The notes: generated by a model not told the origin, from the letters alone. A DNA stretch of 64,000 bases from Geotrypetes seraphini (GCF_902459505.1 NC_047095.1:117119380-117183379), one strand, 5' to 3'. Shown: positions 11,170-22,486, counted from the first letter of the stretch. Program-made: numbers and translations.

Positions 11170-12110
11170 CAAAGGCAAAGCCAGCCCTCTGATTTTAGGG
11201 GGCAGTGTATTCCTTGTGCCCTTTCCTGGTGCACTGAAAATAATACCTTTGCTGGCGGGGAGGCCGAAGCCCTACCAGTCAAAGAAATTCCCTGCCGATC
11301 CACTCCCCTCCTCTTTATCCAGTAACCTTTATGCAGTAACCTTCGGTGGGGTGCCTCCAGCCACCAACTTCGGGACCCCCCTAAGCATGAACAGTGCAAG
11401 AAGGAGGGGAACAGTGGAGGATTAGCCTAATAGCAGGGCAAGTCACTTAACCATCTTTTGCCTCAGGCAGAAATTGATTTTGAGCCCTCCAAGAACAGAA
11501 AAATATATCCTGTGTTAAAATGTACAATAGCTTTCAGGCTTGCAGATATATAAGACATTTGATACATTGCTATTTTTCTCTGTCACTGCTTCACTGTGTC
11601 TCTCTTCTTCTCTCTGTCTCCCTTGTTCTGATCTTGTATTTATTTGCTAATTGGTCTTTTTATCACTTCCTGATCTCCCACCATCACCACCATCAACACA
11701 AGTTCTTCTGTTCAGCAGCACCTTATTGCCTTTCTGTCCCTGAGCCGTCTCCTCAGACCCTGTCGGACCTAGCAAAAAGCAGCTAAATCAAGATCAGAAT
11801 TGGGGGACGGGACCTGAACCACATCTACAGCCAGGAACAACAGCCCTGGAGAAAGGGCCTTCCAATAACTCTGTGGCATCCTGCCACCCTCCAGAGACAG
11901 CCCACTGCTCTGCAGGCTGCCCAGTTCCAGCTCCAGGTCAGTTGTGTTCGAAGGGGAGAAGCCAGAGGGAAAGGCTCCCTGATGGGAGTCAGATGGGTAA
12001 GAGAGTGAAATGAGAGGCTCTGTGTGATGGCTCCCTGATGAGGGATGGATGGGGAGGGAGGGAGGATACCATATTATTAACAAACCTCATGTTCTGAGCT
12101 TGTGGGAGGG
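11170..12110. other. No gene recognised
   Basis: Mixed sequence with pyrimidine-rich tracts (11570-11700) and no recognisable domain. Short open frames are unsupported. Confidence 0.35.
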
Positions 12111-12117
12111 ATTTATT

Positions 12118-12320
12118 TGCTCTCCGAGGGCAAGCAGGCATAATATTCTCACATGTGGGTGACGTCATCCGTGGAACTTGGTATAGACACTGCCAAGTGC
12201 TCTGTCACTTTAAATCTTTAAGTAGTGCCTTCCCGCTTGATGTCGGCATACGGGACAGACAATTCTAAGTTTTCTACGGAGCTAAGAAGCTATGTCTTCG
12301 GTATCTCTTCAGCATTTCAA
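12118..12320. repeat. GAGGGCAAGCAGG repeat family copy
   Basis: Contains 'gagggcaagcaggcataatattctcacatgtgggtgacg', the same text as at 13852-13920 and 15001-15300. A dispersed family, unclassified, often with splice-donor-like CAGGTGAGT at one edge (seen at 15223-15231). Confidence 0.55.
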
Positions 12321-12723
12321 ACTTTGACGTTTTTTTAGTGCCCTCCTGTTATTATTTTATTGTTCTTTTCCTCATAATTTCTTATTTTTACCTTTTTCCA
12401 GTGTTTTCATCGAGTCTGGTTAATTTAGTCAATTTGTTAATTTTTGGACTTCAGGCCTCTTCAAGGCCCTTATTTCAACACCAGGCGTGTCAATATTTTT
12501 CAGTATACTTTTCACTCAAGCTTCCCGGGCCATCAAGCCTCTTGACTTCGCATCAACTGTTTTTCCTCTCCAAATCAAAGAGGGTGCTGAGCGGGTTCAA
12601 AAAATATACTCAGTGTAATCAGACAGTTTCAGGCTCTAACCCCCACAGTGTCTAGGTCCTGAACACACCAATTGTGAACTCTGTGTATGCAATAGAGGTC
12701 ACTCAAAGCCCAACAAATTCAGT

Positions 12724-13345
12724 GTGATAAACTTTTTGGTTCGGCCTCGACATCCACCATGTGTGGCGGCAGCTAAGAAAGCAAATAGAATATTACGAAT
12801 TATCTGGAAAGGAATGGAAAACAAAGATGAAAATGTTACAATGCTTTTGTATTGCTCTATGCTTTGGCTCCACCTCAAATACTATATGCAGTTCTGGTTG
12901 CCTTATCTCAAAAATAAAAGAGATGGGATGGCTTCCTTATGAGGAAAGGCTAAAGTGGCTAGGGCTCTTCAGCTTGGGGAGATATGATGACGTCTATAAA
13001 ATACTGAGTGAAGTGGAAAGGTTAGATGTAAATTTCTTGTTTACTCTTTCCAAAAATACTAGAGTAGGGGGCATGTGATGAAGCTACTAAGTGGTAGATT
13101 TAAAACAAATTGCAGAAAATACTTCTTCACTTAATGTGTAATTACACTCTGGAATTTGTTGCCGGAGAATGTAGTGAAATCATTTAGCTTAGCAAGGTTT
13201 AAAAGAGGTTTGTACAATTTCCTAAGACAAAAGTCCATAAGCCATTATTGAGAAGGCTTGGGGAAATCCACTGCTTATTTCTAGTATAAGCATCATAAAA
13301 TCCGTTTTAATCCTTGGAAACAGGATACTGGGCTTATGTTCTCAA
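12724..13345 (+). mobile_element. CR1-like LINE, RT C-terminus and 3' UTR
   Basis: Plus-strand translation gives AAKKANRILRIIWKGMENK, a strong CR1-type RT C-terminal motif, then NTICSSGCLISKI and PYEERLKWLGLFSLGRYDD in a neighbouring frame. Frame breaks show it is dead. It runs into the 3' UTR near 13260. Confidence 0.75.
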
Positions 13346-13479
13346 CAAGAAGACATTATCAGTTCATCCCTTGATAATTCAATTCATGAACGGCCTTTTC
13401 CACACAAAACTACCTATTGAACTTTTATCTGTTGCTTGGAATATTAATGCTGGTTCTTTCTATTCTCACAAGCCTCCCT

Positions 13480-13832
13480 TTGAACTGCTTGCATCTCCTC
13501 CTGAAGTTACTAAAAAGTACATGTAAAACAAACCTTAGAAAATATTTCTTCACTCAACATGTGATTAAGCTCTGGAATTTGTTGTCAGAGAATGTGGTAA
13601 AAGCAGTTATCTTAGCAGGGTTTAAAAAGGTTTAGATAAAAGAAAAGTCCATAAGTCATTAAGATGAACTGCTTATTTTTTAGGGTGAGCAGCATAAAAT
13701 CTATTTTACTCTTTTGGGATCTTACCAGATACTTATGACCTGTTATGGTTGCAGCCACATTTTATGCTTGGCCACTGTTTGAAACAAGGCTTGATGGACC
13801 TTTGGTCTGTCCCAGTATGATGATACTTATAT
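13480..13832 (+). mobile_element. CR1-like LINE 3' end
   Basis: NLRKYFFTQHVIKLWNLLSENVVKAVI corresponds to the last conserved block of the CR1 RT ORF; the 3' UTR ends with 'gacctttggtctgtcccag' and 'tatgatgatacttat'. Confidence 0.7.
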
Positions 13833-13849
13833 AATTTCTATTCTACGAG

Positions 13850-13925
13850 GACAAGCAGGTATAATATTCTCACATGTAGATAACTTCATCTATGGAACCT
13901 GGTAAGGATGCTTACTAAGTGCATA
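13850..13925. repeat. GAGGACAAGCAGG repeat family copy
   Basis: 'acgaggacaagcaggtataatattctcacatgt' matches the copies at 12.1 and 15.0-15.3 kb. Confidence 0.5.
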
Positions 13926-13929
13926 TTCA

Positions 13930-14555
13930 CCTGAGCTCTCTGCATTTTGCTGGAGATTTTTCTAGTAATTTCAGCTCTCCTCTGCTCCCTTATCCTCATT
14001 TCCTTTCCCCTCCCCCAGTGTTTTTCCAGATTGAGTCAGGAATTGCAAACACGTAATGACTATGTGTTTGTTCTCAACAATTGATGGACTTATTAAAGAA
14101 ACCACAAAGAACATTAAGGTAAGTTAGAAATGTAACTGATTAAACAAACCATAATAATATCCGTTTCCTAACTTGTCCAGTTTACGTATTTCCCATCATG
14201 CTTCTCTTCTGTTATGGACTAGAGAGACATAAACAGGTTGGTGTTTTTAATTAGAATCTGACAGCTTAGAATCAGAACATTTAAATAAATATTACCTCTT
14301 TGGCCTTTTACCATTGTGTACCTGTGTGGGTGAGAATTTCACACTTCTGGTCCCCTGAATGGAGGTGCTCTGAAGCAATAAGCAATGGCATCACTGAAGG
14401 ACAAAATGGCTGCCCCCCACACCAACTTGAAAAGTGATTGAATCTTAGCTGACCTGTAGGGATGTGCATCCATTAGTGTGTAATTGGTTCCGAAGTATGC
14501 CTTAAAAAATTTAGTGCATGCTAGATCCATTAATATGCATTAACCAAAGAATTAC
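13930..14555. other. No gene recognised
   Basis: AT-rich unique-looking sequence with no domain-bearing frame. Confidence 0.35.
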
Positions 14556-14559
14556 TGCA

Positions 14560-14995
14560 TCTCATAAAAGATATCACAAAATTAGAGAAGGTACAGAGAA
14601 GAGCTACAAAAGTGATAAAGGAGATGGGATAATTTCTCTATAAGGAAAAGCTAAAGCAGCTTGTGCTCTTCAGTCTGGCTCAGAAGATATATGATAGAGG
14701 TCTATAAAATACTGAGTGGAGTGGACAGATGGATATAAATCATTTACCAAAAATACTGGGACTAGGGGTCATGTAATGAAGCTACTAAGTAGTAGATTTA
14801 AAACAAACCAGAGATATTATTTCCTCACTCAACATGTAATTAAACTCTGGGATTCACTTCCAGAGAACATGGTGAAAGCAGTTAGCTTAGCAGGGTTTAA
14901 AAAGGGATTGGATTATATCCTAAAAGTCCACAAGTCATTATTAAAATGGATTTGGGGAAATCCACTGCTAGGATGAGCGGCATAAAATTTGTTAT
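14560..14995 (+). mobile_element. CR1-like LINE 3' part
   Basis: Plus strand carries RRATKVIKEMG-like text, then TRGHVMKLLSSRFKTNQRYY and FLTQHVIKLWDSLPENMVK, the terminal blocks of the CR1 RT ORF, with frame breaks between them. Confidence 0.7.
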
Positions 14996-14999
14996 CTGA

Positions 15000-15300
15000 G
15001 GACAAGCAGGAAGCATATTCACAGAGCCTGGCATGGACAGTGCAAAAGAGTACTGCCACTTTAAAAACCTCGGGACTGCCCGTACCGCGCTTGCACAGGT
15101 GCCTTCCTGCCCAACACCAGCTTGCAGAACCATCAGTTCAGTAACAAAACTAAGGAAGCCAATTAGGGGAAGTGAGCAAGTTGTGAGAATATCTGCCTGC
15201 TGTCTTCGGACAACACCTGCTACAGGTGAGTAGCTGCTTTATCTGAGGACAAGCAGGCAGCATATTCTCACACGTGGGACTCCCTAGCTGCCAAGATCAT
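15000..15300. repeat. GAGGACAAGCAGG repeat family, two copies
   Basis: Two copies of 'gaggacaagcagg' text at 15001 and 15247 bracket 'ctgcctgctgtcttcggac', an inverted relative. CAGGTGAGT at 15223-15231 is a good splice-donor match lying in the repeat. Confidence 0.55.
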
Positions 15301-15304
15301 GCCC

Positions 15305-16630
15305 CAGAGAAGAAGGTTATAATTGACAGCCATCATGAGCCTGGGCGAACTGACTGTCCTGTCTGGAATGTTTCTCCAAACAATAGTGGGATGTGAAGGT
15401 ATGGACTGAGGACCAGGTGGATGCTTTACAGATGCCCTCAACTGAACTCTATTATAACACACCTGACTCATAAATATAGATACTTTTACACTTTAGGGCT
15501 ATTCTGAAGTGCTTTCTGAACACTATCACTCTGAACAGTGAGAATGCTAGAAGTCAGCAGTGAGCAGCATCTCCTGCCTGGGCCAGCCTGAGTTCCCCCT
15601 TCTAACATCACTTCATAGTCATGGGACTTGGAAGTGATGTCAAAAGGAGTGCTGAGGCTGGTGCGAACCGCAGACAGGAAATGCTGTTCGCTGTTGGCGA
15701 AGGAGGTACGCTGGGGTGCTGAGGCTGCGGTGGGGTAGATTGCAAGAGGGTGGAATGTGAGAGGGAGTGCTTGGTGCAGCAATGCCGGGTGCTACCATCC
15801 TGGGCTCCTCCTTCCCTCACTACGCCGCTGAGCGTGGGTACTGGGACAAAGAAAGATGAATCAAGTATTGGGAACGTTTATTTCTTTAATTTTCCCCCCC
15901 AAAAAATTCAGGCTGTGGTAAACTGTGGATAATTGAAACCACAGATATGGGGGCCCTCCTGTACAGTACCTTAAAAATAAATAAAATCCAGGTATGGTAC
16001 CTGCATTTTCCACAATTAGCCACAAGGTGTCACTGCTGAACCTTCCAAATCCAAATGCTTGGTTGATGACTATGGGGGTTGGACAAAGCATTGAATGATT
16101 ATTCTGTAGTGTGGACTGTTCCAAAGCATTTTTTTAGAGTTAAATATAGGAAACCGGTAAAAATAACTACAGACAACTTTTAAACAGATCCTGGGTTTAT
16201 TTTATGCTCCAAACACCTGCCCTCGGAACAGGAGCTGCAATGAAAAGAGGAATTAGACAAGGATGCAGACTGTATTTCTATAGTGCTTTTTAAATTGCTC
16301 TAAACTCGGGAGCTTTGGGAGAAGGGAAAGACCCAGCATAGGAAACTTTCTACCATTTATTGATATAGAATCACTGGCAGTTGAGAAAGACCTACAGACA
16401 TTATTTCTCCAGAGCCAGAGTATCAAAGCAACTGAAACCGATGAGACTCGGCAAAAAGGATACAGACACTGCTGGCGGAATTTGTCAAAGTATAAAAAAC
16501 CAAAACCAAACTGAGGAGGTAGGTCAGAAAAGAAGGAAAACATTTGCACCCCTCTTCTGTCTGCCCATTAAAAACCAAGGTTCACCCAGTTCCAGATACA
16601 AATCCTGTCTGCTATTCCTGGCATGGATTC
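15305..16630. other. No gene recognised; possible DNA-transposon end
   Basis: At 15905-15968 the text 'ctgtggataattgaaaccac' followed by 'gggggccctcctgta' resembles the terminus of a Tc1/mariner-group element ending at a TA, but the partner end was not found. The rest shows no recognisable domain. Confidence 0.3.
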
Positions 16631-16639
16631 TCTGAAGGG

Positions 16640-17255
16640 TGGGAGGAAAGGGGTATCCAAGGCCTCCGGCATGCCCCCGCATTCATTATTCCATATGCCT
16701 CCACAAGAGTACTCAGATCCAATGATCAACATTTACTGACAGTTCCTTCATTAAAAATAATTAACACACGCCGGCAATACATCTTTTCAATTATGGCACT
16801 GCAAACGTGGCACTCTCTTCCTATCCATTTAAGAGAACCTTTCTTGGATAGATTTAAAAGTAACTTAAAATGCTTTCTTTTCAGGGATGCTTTTGACCTT
16901 TAGCTTCGCCTATTAAGCCTTTGCCATTCCATTCAGCCTTCCTTTTCCATGTAGAATTACTCTTTCTTGCTTTTCTCTTTCTCATTCTGATCTCTTTTTT
17001 CATTCCTAATTACTGTCCTATCCAATTTCCTTTGGCTACTACTCACCCATCCTGTTGTTTTTCCCCTATTTGTTTTCTTTTCTATCAAATATTGTATTTC
17101 TTACCCTTCTTCCCCTTTGGCACAGTAAGTCCTGTAAGTCTATTGTGCGTCTGACACATTATATCCTTTGAATGTTGTAATTTTATTTATGCTCATCGCT
17201 TAGAAGTTTGATTAAGCGATTTATCAAATGTTAAATAAAACTTGAAACTTGAAAA
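16640..17255 (+). mobile_element. L2-like LINE 3' part
   Basis: TRVLRSNDQHLLTVPSLKI, then FSIMALQTWHSLPIHLREPF and LDRFKSNLKCFLFRDAFDL form the end of an L2-clade RT ORF. The 3' UTR ends at 17230-17255 with an (AAACTTG)n microsatellite tail. Confidence 0.75.
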
Positions 17256-17279
17256 CTCTTCTTCAGGGACACATTTCAA

Positions 17280-18535
17280 ATAAGATGTTTATGTTTATTA
17301 AGATTTTGATATGCCGCTCCCTCATTTTACTGACCTAAGCGGTTTTAGAGAATGACACAGGGACCATTTACCGCGGTAAACCATGGTCACCACAGTAAAT
17401 CTGCAGGAATGGAGAAATTTGCAACTGGTGTACTGCAGGAATGGGGACAAGGCCTTTCACCGCCCCACAGGAATGGGGACAAGACCTTTCACTGCCCCGT
17501 GGGAATGGGGACAAGACCTATCACCGTCTCGTGGGAATGGGGACAAGACCTTTTACCGCCCCGTGGGAGCAGTGAAAAGTCTTACTCCTGTGGTAAAAAA
17601 ATTTGCGCCCATGTCAAACTCAGCATCTCCTCTCCAGCTCCTCTTGCACCTATTTTACCTTCAGGAGCCAGCCATGCCACAATGAAGACAGAAGGAACCC
17701 TGAGACCAATGTGATTTGAAGAATAAAATTACCAGACAACAAAAGGTAGAAAAAAATAAATTTATTTTATATTTTGTGATGAGAATAGTTCAGATTTGAA
17801 ATATGTATCCTGCTAGAGCTGATATTAGACATAACTAGGAACCGCAAAGCCCAGGCTGTGCTTCTTTAGCTTCCAGCTGGCTTAGGGCTCTCTCTCTGAC
17901 CAGGGGGCAGTTGCCCTAGTTGCTCTCCCCTAACATTATTCCTGCCATGCGTGACTGAAGTATTCTATTAGCTTGATTTTTCTATGTAGCATTCTGTAGT
18001 AATTTGGTTTGTTCAGTTTTCACAATAGTGGAGGGGATATTTGTGAAAGGAAGGGGAGACGGGGGTTTTGTTGATCCTTGCTCTATATTATTTGTGTTTT
18101 AAAATGACAGTTGTACAGAATATTGTCTCTTTTTTACTTTAATAAAATAAGTTCAGTATAAAATCATAACTATTCGAGCCTTGTGTGGATGGGATCTGAC
18201 AGTTTTCAGGGTGGGGAAGGACTGAGCTCGCAGGGACAGAGACTGAATTCGCAGGGATGGGGGCGAGCTCACGGGGACGGAGCTGGAATGGTGATAGATT
18301 TTTTTTTTCCCGTGTCATTCTCTAAGCGGTTTACAATATAGCAATTAAATAATGCAAGGAATTCCATTGAACATATTCAGATAGAAAAGATAGAGACAAG
18401 ATATATACACATCCCAACAAGTATTCCATAAGGATACAAAGATTGCCTAAAAACCCCAAATATAAAATAATAATTCAATTATAAATTAAAAGATTAAACA
18501 TGAATTAAAATAAAATAAATTCCAGTCTGACGTTA
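17280..18535 (-). mobile_element. LINE 3' end (minus) split by hAT
   Basis: 'tatgtttattaagattttgatatgccgctc' up to 17345 and 'aagcggtttacaatatagc' from 18325 together form the usual minus-strand 3' UTR of these LINEs; the hAT at 17346-18324 lies between. Confidence 0.6.
17346..18324. mobile_element. hAT element, exact 8-bp TSD
   Basis: Ends TAGAGAATGACACAGGGA and CCCGTGTCATTCTCTA are inverted. Duplication AGCGGTTT is identical at 17338-17345 and 18325-18332. Near the left end 'gggaatggggacaagacc' is tandemly repeated (about 17405-17575). Same terminal family as 32300-32449 and 51832-52778. Confidence 0.92.
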
Positions 18536-18538
18536 GGG

Positions 18539-18690
18539 GCTCCTTTTATCAAGCCGTTCTAGCGGTTTAATGCGTGTAATAGCGCGCATTAAACTGCTGG
18601 CCGCGCTAGCTGCTACCGCCTCCTCTTGAGCAGGCAGTAGTTTTTAGGCCGGCGCGGGGGTTAGCGTGTTAACCCTGCTAGCCCTAGGTC
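18539..18690. mobile_element. Foldback MITE fragment
   Basis: 'ctccttttatcaagccgttctagcggttta' with inverted GCGC-rich core resembles one arm of the small palindromic MITEs at 9967 and 51262. Confidence 0.4.
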
Positions 18691-18984
18691 CTGATATTAG
18701 AGGTCCAAAAATAAAGCCAATAAAACCGATTATGGTGTTCCAAAGCAAACGTTACCGCTGATAGAAGCTTCTTTACAATAAACAGCCCTTCTTTGTTTCT
18801 TTTGGATGGAGTTCCCTGTCCCAACTCCCCTGGGACTTTTTAAATATCTGATAATTCCCCACTGCTTGAATCTTCCCTGCACTCCCTGTCTCCGAGGGAT
18901 AAGCACCTAAGAACTGACCAGCCATTTTTAAATTTTGTTTCATTGCGTCTTAAACTCTTTTCCTAATAATAATTAAAAAAATAC

Positions 18985-19612
18985 GTAGTGTAGAGAATTG
19001 GCTACTCCAGCCACCCTCTTACTGACTGTAGCTTTGGCTCCAGATAAGGACTGGATACTTAAACTTTTCTTCAAAAATAGGTCTAAGGACTTCCTGGGTC
19101 TCCATATTCAAATATTTCCCGATGTCTCTAGGGAGACTCAGAAGAGAAGAAGGGAATTCCTAATGTTGAAAGCCAGGTGTGACTCAGATTGGAGCTTTTT
19201 TCTTTCTTAGATATCCATGTAAATGTGTCATTAGATATCGCTCCTTTAAATATGTTTTTGCAGAACCAGCTCATTTGATTGCTTTTCTTTCTCTGAAACG
19301 TCTTGAATGTGGAATACCAACTGTACCTAAGTGATAATGAGCTCTGCATCAGCACAGATTCAGTAAATTTTCCTTGTAAAATTATTCTTCAATTTAATTA
19401 CTCTTTTCATTAATATTGGATTCAAATTGAGGACTAGTGTGTGATTAAGATAAGGAATGTTTTCTTTTTTCCCTTTTACTTTGATCCATTATTAGGATTG
19501 GAAGTTAACCTAAATGTTATATTTTCTTGATTATACTTTCTGTACAAGTTATGCTTGATAATAATGTAAAATCTTATAAATAAATAAAAAATAAATAAAT
19601 AAATACGTAGTG
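18985..19612 (+). mobile_element. L1-type ORF1-only element (HAL1-like)
   Basis: The translation APDKDWILKLFFKNRSKDFL and LHIQIFPDVSRETQKRRREF is the RNA-binding C-terminal region of L1 ORF1p. The tail of ORF1 (YPCKCVIRYRSFKYVFAEPA) follows after a frame break near 19195. Then comes about 230 bp of AT-rich 3' UTR and a (TAAA)n tail at 19575-19603, with no ORF2. A half-L1 that lost ORF2, or an internally deleted L1, would both give this. Confidence 0.65.
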
Positions 19613-19651
19613 GGGCATCTTAGAACTTTTTAATGTGTATTAATCAGTTTT

Positions 19652-19735
19652 ATTGAAAATGTGAAACGGATGTCACCTCCACACCCCTTTCTACAGAAAG
19701 GGGTGTGGAGGTGACATCCGTTTCACATTTTCAAT
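19652..19735. repeat. Perfect 41-bp palindrome
   Basis: Arms 19652-19692 and 19695-19735 are exact inverted copies with a 2-nt centre (AC). It forms the head of a short insertion (see next entry). Confidence 0.97.
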
Positions 19736-19795
19736 ATACAAAGTTTTACTTGCACAAGAGCGATTACATAAAGATATAGTGCTAATCCTCAAAAA
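19653..19795 (+). mobile_element. Short retro-insertion with 15-bp TSD
   Basis: The duplication TATTAATCAGTTTTA is exact at 19638-19652 and 19796-19810. The 143-bp insert ends in a short A-run and begins with the palindrome, so its 5' end has folded back on itself. The length and A-tail suggest L1-driven insertion. The source sequence was not recognised. Confidence 0.8.
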
Positions 19796-21263
19796 TATTA
19801 ATCAGTTTTATGCATGCTAATTCTTAGGTTATTGTGCATATCCCACTTTAGCTCCTTGTGACTGTGGAGACGTCACTTATCCCTCCATTGCTCCAGGTCT
19901 ATAAACTTACATTGGAAGGCCACTAGGGACAGAGAAAACACCGGCTTTGGTTTTACCCCAGAAAGGCAGTACATCAAATCCATGCCCCTTTAAGCCAAAC
20001 ATGTCAAACTCACGGCCCACAACAAACATCCTTGCGGCCCAGCCAATGTAATCCAATAAGTCGTAACTAGAGTGACAAAATTTCTCCTGCAATCCATCAG
20101 CGCCGAGCAGTCGCCTATCTAAGCCAGTCGAAAACAACGATACAATGTACGAGTATAACCAGTTATTAAGTACTACAATGCGGATGCCTTTGGTACCCAA
20201 AACAAGTTTGCGCCTCTAGTCATAACGCACCATTTTCCCCCACTAATACTTGCAGTGAATCATACCTACCATGCCATTAGTCTTGACTTGCTTGGTGCAC
20301 CTAAAAGGAAATATTTCACCTTCAAAGTACAATAAAAATACGATTATAGGTTTATTTATGTTACACTTATTAATTTGTGCAATTATTCTGTGTCTGGTAA
20401 GTTAATATTTAAGAAAAGATATTGATTTTTATTGAAATGTTTTATTTTTTTATGTTAACCATTACTCATTTATTTCGGCTTTTTGTATTCAGTATGTGTT
20501 TTTTTTAAGTTTGAATATTTTATTGATTTTAATACACATTAAAGTACAAAAAGAGACATTATCGAAACCAAGTGGTAGTAAAACTAAATGAAAAATTGCC
20601 GATGAACAGAACAATTTCTAAGAAAAGTGGGAAATGAAGTATTTTTGCTTTGAAGTAAAAGATCAAATAATTCTTGATATGTAATAATGCTGTTAGTGTG
20701 CCAAAGTTATATAATATTAAATGGCGCTGTGAAAAGCATAAATCAAAATATGACAATTACGAAGGATTAATGAGACAAGAAAAGTTGAAAGAGCTCAAGT
20801 TGGGACTGAATAAACAACAGTTCATGTTTCTTAAAGTATCACAAGAAAGTGAAGCGGCAGTGTATGCAAGCTACGCCTTGTCGGAGTTGATAGCCAAACA
20901 CTCGAAACCTTTTACCGAATTTGATTTAATCAAGGAATGTCTCGTTAAAGCTGCAGAAATTGTTTGTCTTGGAAGTGTGAAGGTTTTTCAAACAACACGA
21001 CAACAATGCTTTGCAGTAGGCGCATTCGGAGCCCGCTAATGACGCCCGCGATTAAACCACGCCCCATTTCTACGCAGTGACGTCCCAAAGAGCTAGCGCA
21101 TGCGTCATGTGCTTCAAAACCAACAAAGATACAGTGCGCCCGCGCGTTGATCGATGTTTCAGCGCTAATAGCGGCGTGTTTACGATTGGATCATTTGCAT
21201 GGACACGTAATTCTTTCTGCAACTGTATTTCAAGACAAAGAGATTGGGCAGGATTCCCTAAAG

Positions 21264-22045
21264 TCGAAACGCGGACCGTGTTGGGTCCTGTATCCCTAGC
21301 GGACTAGGTCCTTTAAGGCTCTTATGTGGATGATTTATTTTTGTGTGGATGGAATTATTTTATGTGGATGATTTCAGTGGACCTTTGGAACTTTGACACT
21401 TTCAAATAAAGTCCATTTAGGAACATCGTAACTCCACAGAGTTGTTTTGGTTTTCTCTGGATTTTCTTCTTTGTGGATATTTTGGGGTCAATTCCTTTTG
21501 TTTTTTGCTACTTATGATTTTAAAGTGTTTGAGGCTTGCGCAGATGAGGACGGAGCTTAGGCATTGGTGGAATGAGGCATTATGACGTCACAATCTGAGC
21601 TCTAGAATGTTGCTACTTAAGAGGCTTGTGCAGATGAGGACGGAGCTTAGGCATTGGTGGAATGAGGCATTATGACATCACAGTCTGAGCTCTAGAATGT
21701 TGCAAACATAAGCAGTGCCTCACTTCCGGCTCACCACACAATTGTTTCCCACGTACTCACCTTTATAGGACCCCCCAGGGACCCCTGAAGAAGACTTTTT
21801 TGTCGAAACGCAGACCGTGTTGGGTCCTGTATCCCTAGCGGACTAGGTCCTTTAAGGCTTTTATGTGGATGATTTATTTTTATGTGGATGATTTACTTTT
21901 ATGTGGATGATTTCAGTGGACCTTTGGAACTTTGACACTTTCAAATAAAGTCCATTTAGGAACATCGTCACTCCACAGAGTTTTTTTGGTTTTCTCTGGA
22001 TTTTCTTCTTTGTGGATATTTTGGGGTCAATTCCTTTTGTTTTTC
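21264..22045 (+). mobile_element. Penelope-like tandem element, non-coding
   Basis: Two direct copies of a segment of about 240 bp (21264-21504 and 21803-22043) are 539 bp apart, with a middle part containing a 90-bp tandem duplication (21531-21710). No ORF. The junction at 21779-21827 folds as a hammerhead-like motif, and the unit measured from one predicted cleavage point to the next is 21283-21821. Partial tandem copies and hammerhead motifs are known traits of Penelope-like elements and retrozymes; assignment here is inference. Confidence 0.55.
21779..21827 (+). ncRNA. Hammerhead-ribozyme-like motif
   Basis: In order: stem I strand GGACCC (21779-21784), CUGAAGA box (21785-21791, fits CUGANGA), an extra A, stem II GAC/GUC closing a U6 loop (21793-21804), GAAA (21805-21808), short stem III CGC/GUG (21809-21819), UU (21820-21821), and stem I strand GGGUCC (21822-21827) exactly complementary to the first. 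All type-I hammerhead core parts are present in order. The unpaired A before stem II departs from the consensus and may weaken or abolish cleavage. Confidence 0.5.
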
Positions 22046-22292
22046 GGAAACAGATAGGACACAAATCGGATAGATTTCAGGACTTTAGTGCATCCTGCCC
22101 AGTCTCGTTGTCTTGAAATACAGTTGCAGAAAGAATTACTGATTTGGCCAGCAATTTAAGTGATCAGATCAAAGCAAAATCATCTAGTTTCGAAGCTTTA
22201 TCCATTGCCTGTGACGAGAGTACAGACAATTGGGGGCGTAGCTCAATGGTGAAAAGTCCAAAGAAATAACAGGGCAGACAGTCCACAAGATT

Positions 22293-22410
22293 AGGGTTAC
22301 CATATTTGTGAAGACAAGAAAGAGGACACATGGCCGGCTCCCCCCCCCCACCCAAGATGGCACCTGGTCAGAAATCCAGGACTGTCCCAAAAGTGTCAAC
22401 CTGGAACTGG
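22293..22410. mobile_element. DNA-transposon left end fragment
   Basis: TTAGGGTTACCATATTTG at 22291 is a common hAT-type terminus and its inverse, TGGTAACCCTA, occurs at 27412-27427. The 5.1 kb spacing and unmatched flanks suggest two separate fragments. Confidence 0.35.
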
Positions 22411-22486
22411 GTAACTGGCATCTCTGAAGTTGGCAAACAGACTACTATGGACAGTCAGCAAGAAGAGAATTACAATAATCCAAACC

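Larger units (their letters stand above)
20000..22235 (+). pseudogene. hAT transposon with broken transposase gene
   Basis: The 5' terminus near 20003 reads ATGTCAAACTCACGGCCC, typical of hAT elements. The frame from about 20610 gives WEMKYFCFEVKDQII then, after two stops, CNNAVSVPKLYNIKWRCEKH (a BED-type zinc-finger remnant) and VYASYALSELIAKHSKPFTE, characteristic of hAT transposases of the ZBED/GTF2IRD2 type. It resumes at 22095-22233 with ERITDLASNLSDQIKAKSSS and SIACDESTDN, the start of the catalytic domain. Between the two parts lies a Penelope-like tandem insertion. The gene is interrupted and truncated after the DESTDN box. Confidence 0.75.
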
